Positions 6,569-13,284 of a DNA stretch of 20,659 nucleotides are shown here, piece after piece (position 1 is the stretch's first letter; every line of letters begins with the position of its first letter). The DNA comes from CAYLNH01 sp964384625 (lineage in GTDB: Bacteria > Verrucomicrobiota > Lentisphaeria > JABSQK01). A program made the translations under genes and the position numbers. The stretch is taken from positions 1 to 20,659 of the forward strand of contig CAYLNH010000118.1 of assembly GCA_964384625.1 (NCBI GenBank), read 5' to 3'. The notes under the pieces are model-generated. The model made no database searches, was not told where the DNA came from, and was given only the letters and a program-made list of their open reading frames with translations.

Positions 6569-8338
6569 TCAAACGGCGTCAGCAACGCGCTCAACGTAGA
6601 CGTAGTACGCCCCGGTGATCGGTTCGTTGCGCTTATCCAGAAACCAGGTATGCAGCAGGGTCGGGCCGGCTTCGAGATTGATAGTGAACACCGCGGCGCT
6701 GTCTGTTGGTTCCGTCGTCAGTCGATGGTCTTGGCCGCCGATGAGCAGACGGGCACCGGCGATCGGCAGGGCAACTCCTTCTCCGACTTGGCCGTCGGTA
6801 AGCTCCGTTGCGGAGCAGGCCGCCGTCAATGCCAGGCCCGCTTCCCGCGGCCAGCGGCGCAGTTCAAAGCGATAGCTGCCGGGACGGTCTACCTGCACAT
6901 GCCAGTAGCTGTTCTTCCGGGTGCCGCGGCGTACCTGGTTTTGCTGGTCCAGGAAAACATCCCACCACTCGCAGCCGGTCAGCATCATCGGATTCTCCGC
7001 ATCGTTGCCGATGATCACCCGTTGAGCTTCGTTGGCAACGGGCTCGACATCGGCCCACCAGGCATCCAGAGCTTCCGTCATGTCGGCGGCAACATCCGGA
7101 AACTGTTCGATGACGTTGTGTTCCTGTTCCGGGTCGTCATCGAGGTTGTAGAGAGCGGTCCCTTCGAGCAGGCGCCAGCGTTGCCACAGCACGGCGGCGC
7201 CTTCACGGCGAATGACGGCTTGGCTTGCGGGTGTCGGGTAGTCGAAATTCGGCATGCGACTGTAATTCACGCAAAGCATGCGATCAGGGACGTTCGCCTG
7301 GTTGCGCAAGGCGTCGGCGAGAGAGATTCCATCGAGTTCAGCGTCCGGCAGTTCCAGCCCGCACAATTCGGTCAGGGTCGGAAGGAGGTCCTGCATCTGC
7401 GTCAGGCCGTCGATGTCACGCGGATCGCCGAGGTCGCCGTTGGGCCAGTGGATGAAGCAGGGCACCCGGTGGCCGCCTTCCCAGAGCGTGCACTTGCCGC
7501 CGCGCATGCCGGCATTGAAGTAGGACGGGCCGAACGTACTGCCGTTGTCCGTCATGAAAATGACGATGGTGTCATCGGCAGCCCCCGTGTCCTTCAGGAA
7601 CTGTCGCAGCCGGCCGACTTCCGTATCGACATGCCGGATCATCGCCAGGAAACGGATGACCGCCTGCCGCCGGTCCGCGGTGAGTTCGGGCAGCTCTCCT
7701 TCGCCTTCGGCAAAGGCCTCGGCAATTGCCTCACGATCCGCCGCCGGGACGAACAGGGGGTAGTGCGGCGCGTTCGTGGGCAGATACGTGAAGAACGATT
7801 CGTCGTTCTCGATGCATGACGCCATCCACTGCGTTGCTTCATGGAAGAATACATCCGTGCAGTATCCTTCGACCCGTCCGCGTTTGCCGTTGCGGCAGTA
7901 GACGTCGTCGAAGTAGTCGTTTTCCCAGTAGTCCGGCAGCGAACTGATGTGGGACGACGGAAACCAGAGACTCTCCTCAAAACCGCGATCCTGCGGGCGA
8001 TACGGATAGTTGTCCCCCAAGTGCCACTTCCCGAACACCCCGGTGCGGTAGCCGTTGTCCTTAAAGACATCCGCCATGGTCGGCAGGTCGGCGCGCAACA
8101 GAGTCCGGCCGCTGCTGACGTTGACGGCGCCGTTGCGGGCGGCATCCAGGCCGGTCAGCAGTTGCCCGCGCGTCGGAGTACACATGGGCGCGGCGTGAAA
8201 ATCGGTCAGCCGCACGCTCTGGTTGTGCAGCGCATCGATGTTCGGCGTACGGGCAACGGGATTGCCGTGGCAGCCCAGATCGCCATAGCCCTGGTCGTCG
8301 GTCAAGATGATGATTACGTTCGGCTTCGCTCGGCCCAT
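6569..8338 (-). CDS. S1-type sulfatase, formylglycine (Cys) class
   Basis: A 589-residue sulfatase that hydrolyses a sulfate ester. The N-terminal NVIIILTDDQGYGDLG carries the metal-binding Asp pair (D14, D15). CTPTR at 53-57 is the C-x-P-x-R signature, in which C53 must be converted to formylglycine by a separate enzyme. Further motifs are GKWHLG (103-108), PHYP (H192), MTDNGS (D264, N265) and GGK (K282). Residues ~455-589 form an extra C-terminal beta-rich domain. The protein starts directly at the catalytic core, so no signal peptide is visible and a cytoplasmic location is implied, unlike many polysaccharide sulfatases. GGAG lies seven bases before the start. It is divergent from an AraC regulator. 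The substrate cannot be read from sequence; the neighbouring GH36-like gene hints at a sulfated galactoside. Confidence 0.94.
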   Translation of the reverse strand: MGRAKPNVIIILTDDQGYGDLGCHGNPVARTPNIDALHNQSVRLTDFHAAPMCTPTRGQLLTGLDAARNGAVNVSSGRTLLRADLPTMADVFKDNGYRTGVFGKWHLGDNYPYRPQDRGFEESLWFPSSHISSLPDYWENDYFDDVYCRNGKRGRVEGYCTDVFFHEATQWMASCIENDESFFTYLPTNAPHYPLFVPAADREAIAEAFAEGEGELPELTADRRQAVIRFLAMIRHVDTEVGRLRQFLKDTGAADDTIVIFMTDNGSTFGPSYFNAGMRGGKCTLWEGGHRVPCFIHWPNGDLGDPRDIDGLTQMQDLLPTLTELCGLELPDAELDGISLADALRNQANVPDRMLCVNYSRMPNFDYPTPASQAVIRREGAAVLWQRWRLLEGTALYNLDDDPEQEHNVIEQFPDVAADMTEALDAWWADVEPVANEAQRVIIGNDAENPMMLTGCEWWDVFLDQQNQVRRGTRKNSYWHVQVDRPGSYRFELRRWPREAGLALTAACSATELTDGQVGEGVALPIAGARLLIGGQDHRLTTEPTDSAAVFTINLEAGPTLLHTWFLDKRNEPITGAYYVYVERVADAV

Positions 8339-8394
8339 CGGTGATCTCCATGAAAATGTATTTTTATATCAAGTCGGATTTTCGTTTCCTTTGA

Positions 8395-8422
8395 ATTGTA
8401 CCTATCGATGCGTAATTGTAAA
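8395..8422 (-). promoter_or_regulatory. Candidate sulfatase promoter overlapping AATTGTA direct repeats
   Basis: On the minus strand, TTTACA (8417-8422) and TACAAT (8395-8400) are 16 bases apart, giving a 5' leader of about 50 bases to the sulfatase ATG. AATTGTA occurs at 8394-8400 and 8414-8420, exactly 20 bases apart, close to the two-turn spacing of AraC half-sites, and again at 8449-8455 inside the start of the AraC gene. Control by the divergent AraC regulator is inferred. Confidence 0.45.
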
Positions 8423-8442
8423 TGGATTTCACTTACTAAGAA

Positions 8443-9252
8443 ATGGATAATTGTATGCTTCCGATCTCATATCGGTTTGAACGGGCCGGTGCGGAGGGGC
8501 GCCGGATCAACTATCGCTCGGGCTGGCGGCGGTTCGGCAATACGCTGATCACGCAGATTCGCGACGGGCGCTATCTGTTGGAAACGGAGTCGGCATCCTA
8601 CGAGATTGCCGCCGGCATGGGGTTTCTGGTGCCGCCCGGTGTGCGCACGTGTGTGTCGGTGCCCGGCGACCGCAGTGCGACGACGGTCTTCTCGCATCTG
8701 CACTGCCGGATCTACGAATCCCAGGGGTTGTTCACCGTGCTTCGGGATCCCATTGTTTTTCCGCCGGACGTTGCGGCTCGCGTGGGCGCCTGCAACGACG
8801 CGCTCATTGCCTTGCAGCGCGAGGGCGTCACGCTCCGCAGATCCGTTGGGGCATCATCCCTGCTCGCCGAACTGGTGGGGATCGCCATTGACAACTGTCC
8901 GGAGCTGGAGGCCGCCTGGAACAACCCGGACCGGCAACGGTTGTTGCCGGTGCTGCAGTATGTTCAGGACAACATGAGTCAGCCGCTGTGCCGTACGGAC
9001 CTGGCGCGGGTGGCCGGCATGTCCGTGCCGCATCTGCATGCCCTGTTTGTGCGCGCCTTCGGCGCGGCGCCCATGGCGATGGTCATGCGTGAGCGGATGC
9101 AGCATGCCCGGCAACTGCTGCATTGGTCCGACCTGCCGATTGCCGAGGTGGGGCAGCAGTGCGGCTTTGCGGATCCGTATTACTTCAGCCGGGCTTTCAA
9201 GCGCGAGGAGGGCGTGCCTCCCAGTCGCTACCGCCAGACCGTGCGGCGCTGA
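8443..9252 (+). CDS. AraC-family transcriptional regulator (second of three)
   Basis: A 269-residue regulator with a cupin-like sensor half (NTLITQIRDGRYLLE, then IAAGMGFLVPPG at about residues 55-66). The AraC two-HTH domain lies at ~168-269, with CRTDLARVAGMSVPHLHALF and PIAEVGQQCGFADPYYFSRA as the HTHs, ending FKREEGVPPSRYR. It is divergent from the sulfatase across 104 bp and is the likely sulfatase regulator. ATG 8443 has only a weak ribosome site (TAAGAA); ATG 8455 is a possible alternative. The stop is one base from the stop of the convergent GH36-like gene. Confidence 0.92.
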   Translation: MDNCMLPISYRFERAGAEGRRINYRSGWRRFGNTLITQIRDGRYLLETESASYEIAAGMGFLVPPGVRTCVSVPGDRSATTVFSHLHCRIYESQGLFTVLRDPIVFPPDVAARVGACNDALIALQREGVTLRRSVGASSLLAELVGIAIDNCPELEAAWNNPDRQRLLPVLQYVQDNMSQPLCRTDLARVAGMSVPHLHALFVRAFGAAPMAMVMRERMQHARQLLHWSDLPIAEVGQQCGFADPYYFSRAFKREEGVPPSRYRQTVRR

Positions 9253-9253
9253 C

Positions 9254-11254
9254 TTACACCGTGCGCCAAGTCAGGAAACGGAAGTCCGCTGCGTCTGGAA
9301 TGGTGAATTCGACCCGGCCTGCAGCGTCGACGTCTGCCGTCCGCTCGGCGGCTGTCAGGAGGTCTTTGAAGACCACGCTCTTACCGGCGCAATCCGGTAG
9401 GACAAAGGTGTGCGATTTGTCTTCGTTCCATGGCTCGCGGAAGATGGTCAGGACCCCCTTGTCGCCTTCGGGCAGGGCGCATTCGAAGCCGGTCCACTGG
9501 GTGCCGTCCGGGCGGTTGCCGATGGGGTGGATGGTGCCGCGGAAAATGTCGTGGCGTACGGTTTTGTAGGCGGCCAACAGCGGCCGGATCTGCTGGCGTG
9601 CGGCTTCGTCGTAAAAGTGTGTCTCACAGAAGAACAACGGTGAACTCATCAGTGTAATCGCGACGCAGTAGGCGTGGTTGTACGCCGCGGCGTCAGAGTA
9701 CAGCCGGTCGACGCGATCGATATTCTGTACGGACCCCTGGAACTTCAAGAGGTTGCAGTAGTGCGACAGTTGCCAGAGATCGCGCAGCACGGTGCCGGGG
9801 CGATAGGTGACGCTGCGCGGCCAGACGGGCTTGCGGTTTTCGAGATAGATGCAGCCGAACTCGCGGGCGAAATAGTAGCCGTAGCGCGGCGCCACTTCCG
9901 TCAGATCCCAATTGACCCGGACACCATGATTCCGGCCTTTGACGAAGGCGCGGACCTTGTTCATCAGTGCGTCGATCTGATGACGGCTTTTCAGAACGGC
10001 GAAGTCCAGTTTGTATGAGACGAAGCCGCCGTCGTCCGCGTTGCGATCGAGGTCTTCAAGGCTGGGGGGCAGGGCGGCCAGCCACAGTCCGAGTTGGACG
10101 TTCTTCTCTGCCGCATGCGTTCGCACCGGCGCCCAGCCGTTCGGGTAGCGGTCCGCGACCGGGGTCCAGGTTTCGTACTGGTTGCCTTGCCAGCCGTCGT
10201 CGATCTGCAGGATGTCGATACCGAGATCGGCGCAGCTGTCGATCTCGCGCAGCACGTTTGCTTCGCCGGCGGCGTCTCGGTGCTCCAGGTAGCCCTGGGA
10301 ACTGCCCCACGTATTGGCTTGTACATAGACGTCCCGTTCGCGGACCGGGTAGCGATGCTGGTCGAACGTCTTGAAGGCCTGTTGCCGGGCGCGGTCGTTG
10401 GCGGCGTAGGCAACACACCAGTTCGCCCAGGTCGGGCGCCACTCACTGTCAATCTCCGTCGGGGTGATGCCCCAGCCGTGGCTCTCCAGGCCACGCCCCG
10501 GCAGACATAGAAACGCGCCCGTGTCATGGCCTTTCTGGTTGGCGCATTTATGGGATTCCTTCAGCAGTGCGATGCCCCAGGAGTCGTCTTCCACACACAT
10601 GGCGTTGGACCAGTCGCAGACTTCCGGGTGGGTCAGCGGCTTGTTGCTGACGGACTCCAGCAGGAGGTCCTGCGCCGGGTCGTTGCGTTGCTGTGTATCG
10701 GCGTAGTAGCCGAACACTCGGCGCGACGTGCCCGAGAAATCCACTGGGATCAGGTCGTGTCGTTGATAACCGCGTGACAGCCGCACAGTCTGCAGACTGG
10801 CATCCGTTGTTTCGTGTTTGTGCAGCGTGCCGTCCCAGGCGAAGCCGTCCAGCGCCTTGAGCTGCAGTGCCGTGCGCAGGCCGGCAACGTCAGGATAGGC
10901 CCAGATCACAAACCGCAACGCGAGTTTTGCCTCTGGGTATTCCATCTCTGCGGTGACCGCCAGGTGTTCGGAAGTGAAGCCTTCGTCATCCGAAATCGCG
11001 ATGGTGACGTCGCTCAGCACTGCATCGGGGTTGTTGTCTTCACAAACCGGCAGCAGCCAGTCGGACTCGCGGTCATCGTCGTTGTCGAGTTTCCAGGTTT
11101 TGTCCTCTCCCAACGAGACGCTTTGGGTCAGGAACCCGCGGCCGGTCCAGCGCCAGATGCGGGTCAGTTTGCCGGTTTGCACAGTAAGGAGTTCGCCGTC
11201 GAACGTGGCGGCAGCGTTGCCAAGTGTTTCGCGAAGCATCGTACTGGTCATCAT
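9254..11254 (-). CDS. GH36-like alpha-galactosidase (clan GH-D glycosidase)
   Basis: A 666-residue glycoside hydrolase that probably releases a terminal alpha-linked sugar, most likely galactose. The N-terminal ~290 residues are a beta-rich domain. The barrel then shows VQANTWGSSQGY (311-322), GIDILQIDDGWQ (345-356) and SYKLDF (413-418), in which D417 after K-x is in the nucleophile position of the KxD motif. A classical GH36 acid/base loop is not obvious; D450 or E453 (NWDLTEVAPR) are candidates. The C-terminus is a small beta domain. No signal peptide is visible. The start at 11254 follows AGGA by eight bases; ATG 11251 overlaps it. It is divergent from an AraC regulator. The family is fairly sure; substrate is not. 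Confidence 0.82.
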   Translation of the reverse strand: MMTSTMLRETLGNAAATFDGELLTVQTGKLTRIWRWTGRGFLTQSVSLGEDKTWKLDNDDDRESDWLLPVCEDNNPDAVLSDVTIAISDDEGFTSEHLAVTAEMEYPEAKLALRFVIWAYPDVAGLRTALQLKALDGFAWDGTLHKHETTDASLQTVRLSRGYQRHDLIPVDFSGTSRRVFGYYADTQQRNDPAQDLLLESVSNKPLTHPEVCDWSNAMCVEDDSWGIALLKESHKCANQKGHDTGAFLCLPGRGLESHGWGITPTEIDSEWRPTWANWCVAYAANDRARQQAFKTFDQHRYPVRERDVYVQANTWGSSQGYLEHRDAAGEANVLREIDSCADLGIDILQIDDGWQGNQYETWTPVADRYPNGWAPVRTHAAEKNVQLGLWLAALPPSLEDLDRNADDGGFVSYKLDFAVLKSRHQIDALMNKVRAFVKGRNHGVRVNWDLTEVAPRYGYYFAREFGCIYLENRKPVWPRSVTYRPGTVLRDLWQLSHYCNLLKFQGSVQNIDRVDRLYSDAAAYNHAYCVAITLMSSPLFFCETHFYDEAARQQIRPLLAAYKTVRHDIFRGTIHPIGNRPDGTQWTGFECALPEGDKGVLTIFREPWNEDKSHTFVLPDCAGKSVVFKDLLTAAERTADVDAAGRVEFTIPDAADFRFLTWRTV

Positions 11255-11292
11255 GATTCAAGTCCTTCATGCTTTCCTTAGAGTATCTCACT

Positions 11293-11370
11293 TTGTTGTT
11301 AATGTGATTCTTGTATTTGCAGTCAGCAAAGGATCTATTGTTGTTTAATAATCACAATATGTTGTTTTTT
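11293..11370. promoter_or_regulatory. AT-rich intergenic region with direct TTGTTG repeats
   Basis: The 150-bp gap between the GH36-like and AraC genes holds three TTGTTGT-like repeats: TTGTTGTTAAT at 11293, TTGTTGTTTAAT at 11338 and ATGTTGTTTTTT at 11359. The last two are 21 bases apart, the usual spacing of AraC-type half-sites. They are candidate binding sites for the divergent AraC regulator. I could not fix a confident -35/-10 pair. Confidence 0.4.
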
Positions 11371-11404
11371 ATCTGGCTGGGATACAGATTGGGAAAGGCC
11401 CAAG

Positions 11405-12250
11405 ATGGCGATTGAACGGACAGGGGAACGCGTTGCCTTCAGCCGGACGGGGGCGCCGTGCCCGACGTTGTTGTATGCCGGCCAGCGTTATGGAAAGGAG
11501 TCGCGGGGTACGGTGAACCGCGTGCCGCCGCATTTTCTGATCCATTACATCACGGCGGGCAGTGGGACCGTGCGGCATGACGGCGGACCCAAGACGCCGT
11601 TGTCGGCCGGGGATCTGTTTGTCTGCTTTCCGGATCAGCGGGCGGCGTATCGTGAGCACCGGGACGATCCCTGGACGTATCTTTGGCTGGGCTTTCAGGG
11701 AGACGGCGCCTGGGCGATCCTGCGGCGCGCGGGGTTGTTGCCGGAAGCGCCGGTGCGGCACGGCAAACTGAAGCACCGAGACATTCGACTGCTGGAGGGG
11801 ATCGTCGATGCCTTGACGGGGCAGGGCAGGACGCGGGACATTCGGGGGAATATCCTGTTACTCCAGTTTCTTGAGCGGCTGGTGGATTCGGCGCCGGCTG
11901 GGCCGCGGCCACGACGAACGTCGGCAACGGCGCTGCAGGAGCGGGTGGATCAGGCCTGTGTGTTCATGGTGAACCATTACGTCGAGGGCATTCAGGCAGA
12001 GGATGTTTCACGCTACATCGGGCTTGAGCGCAGCTATTTCAGCAAGGTCTTCTCGGAGCTGGCGCAGACAACGATCCGGGAGTACCTCAGCAATCTTCGG
12101 CGACAGCGGGCGGAGGAGCTCCTGCGTGAAAGCAGGCTGTCGGTTGCCGCCATTGCCGATGCCGTGGGGTTCAGTGAGTCCCGGACGTTTTCACGGTTTT
12201 TCAAGCAGCAGACCGGATTGTCGCCGCAGCACTGGCGGGAGCGGGACTGA
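11405..12250 (+). CDS. AraC-family transcriptional regulator (third of three)
   Basis: A 281-residue regulator. The N-terminal cupin domain is a clear AraC arm domain (PHFLIHYITAGSGTVRHDGG, then PLSAGDLFVCFPD and WTYLWLGFQG). The C-terminal two-HTH domain (~174-281) contains VSRYIGLERSYFSKVFSE and SVAAIADAVGFSESRTFSRF, ending FKQQTGLSPQHWR. AAAGG lies about seven bases upstream of ATG 11405. It is divergent from the GH36-like gene across 150 bp with direct repeats in between, so it probably activates that gene in response to its sugar. Confidence 0.94.
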   Translation: MAIERTGERVAFSRTGAPCPTLLYAGQRYGKESRGTVNRVPPHFLIHYITAGSGTVRHDGGPKTPLSAGDLFVCFPDQRAAYREHRDDPWTYLWLGFQGDGAWAILRRAGLLPEAPVRHGKLKHRDIRLLEGIVDALTGQGRTRDIRGNILLLQFLERLVDSAPAGPRPRRTSATALQERVDQACVFMVNHYVEGIQAEDVSRYIGLERSYFSKVFSELAQTTIREYLSNLRRQRAEELLRESRLSVAAIADAVGFSESRTFSRFFKQQTGLSPQHWRERD

Positions 12251-12370
12251 GATAGCAGTCGCTGTGGGTTGGGACGCTCTGAAAACCACCACCGGCCCTG
12301 CGCGGATTGGCACCAAGATAAGCCCTTTATTGCCTCTTTCTGGTGCCCCAACGGGGCTGCTTCAGTTTAG

Positions 12371-12510
12371 CCCAGGCCAACGGCCTGGGTTTGGGGGGCT
12401 CCTCGATTCCAGCCCCAACGGGGGTGCTCAACCCCAACGCTAACTGGTTGATGAGACCCTACGGGCCTCGGAGTGGGGGAGAAAACGGTTCCCCAGGCCG
12501 ATGGCCTGGG
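12371..12510. repeat. Two CCCAGGCC/GGCCTGGG hairpins
   Basis: CCCAGGCC-AAC-GGCCTGGG (12371-12389) and CCCAGGCC-GAT-GGCCTGGG (12492-12510) have identical 8-bp stems and different three-base loops, 121 bases apart. Between them are GCCCCAACGGGG-type strings. This is a REP-like family. No gene is visible in 12251-12747. Confidence 0.85.
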
Positions 12511-12609
12511 CTAGGTTGAGGCCGCCCACTTCGGGGCAGCGGAAACGAAAATATCGGTCCCTGACTCAGTGGCATTCGGCGCGGGGCCGGTGGTGATCAT
12601 CCGAGACGC

Positions 12610-12645
12610 GCCCAATCCCGTGCCAGACGGGCGATTCGATTGGGC
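12610..12645. other. Bulged hairpin upstream of the sigma factor gene
   Basis: GCCCAAT-CCCGT (12610-12621) pairs with ACGGG (12627-12631) and ATTGGGC (12639-12645), giving a 12-bp stem with a five-base loop and a seven-base one-sided bulge. It lies about 100 bases before the sigma factor start. It could be a regulatory structure or another repeat relic. Confidence 0.4.
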
Positions 12646-12747
12646 AGTCCGACATTTCCCCACAAAACATGCTAATATTCCCTGGCCTCACGCATTAACT
12701 CGGATGAGAACGGAAATTCAGAGTCCGCCAAAACGTTTTGGAGCGAG

Positions 12748-13284
12748 ATGGGATCGACCCCCGAAACAGGAAAGTGGATCCTGGAAGCACTGGACCGGTA
12801 TGAAGGGCCCCTGCTGAGCTGCGCCCTGCGGTACATGAAAGACCTGGACCGCGCGCGAGACGTCGTGCAGGATACCTTCATCCGGCTGTGCAAACAGGAT
12901 CGTGACAACGTGGAAGACCACCTGGCCGAATGGCTGTTCGTGGTCTGCCGCAACCGGGCCCTCGAGATTCTGCGCAAGGAGAAACGTATGCAGCCGCTTT
13001 CTGAAGGTGATCTGGCCGCGACCCCGACCCGCGAGCCGGGGCCGGCGGCAATGGCTGTCCGACATGATGATGCCGGGCGGGTGGAGAAGATTATCAAAAC
13101 CCTGCCGGAGCGTCAGCAGGAGTTGATTCGGCTGAAGTTCCAGCATGGACTGAGCTACAAAGAAATGAGCCGGGTGATGGATATCACCGTTTCGAACGTG
13201 GGGGTTATCCTCCACACGGCGATCAAGAAGGTCCGCCGCCAAATGGCGCAGGAAATCAGCGCCCCGGCCCAGGAGGGCATCTGA
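12748..13284 (+). CDS. ECF (extracytoplasmic function) RNA polymerase sigma factor
   Basis: A 178-residue sigma70-family protein of the minimal ECF type. Region 2 covers about residues 10-80 (ALRYMKDLDRARDVVQDTF, then AEWLFVVCRNRALEILRKE). Region 4 covers ~109-165 (IKTLPERQQELIRLKFQHGL, SYKEMSRVMDITVSNVGVIL). It directs RNA polymerase to a stress or envelope regulon. GGAG lies five bases before ATG 12748. Its TGA overlaps the ATG of the next gene by one base (TGATG), so the two are translationally coupled and probably a sigma/anti-sigma pair. No confident promoter was found upstream. Confidence 0.93.
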   Translation: MGSTPETGKWILEALDRYEGPLLSCALRYMKDLDRARDVVQDTFIRLCKQDRDNVEDHLAEWLFVVCRNRALEILRKEKRMQPLSEGDLAATPTREPGPAAMAVRHDDAGRVEKIIKTLPERQQELIRLKFQHGLSYKEMSRVMDITVSNVGVILHTAIKKVRRQMAQEISAPAQEGI

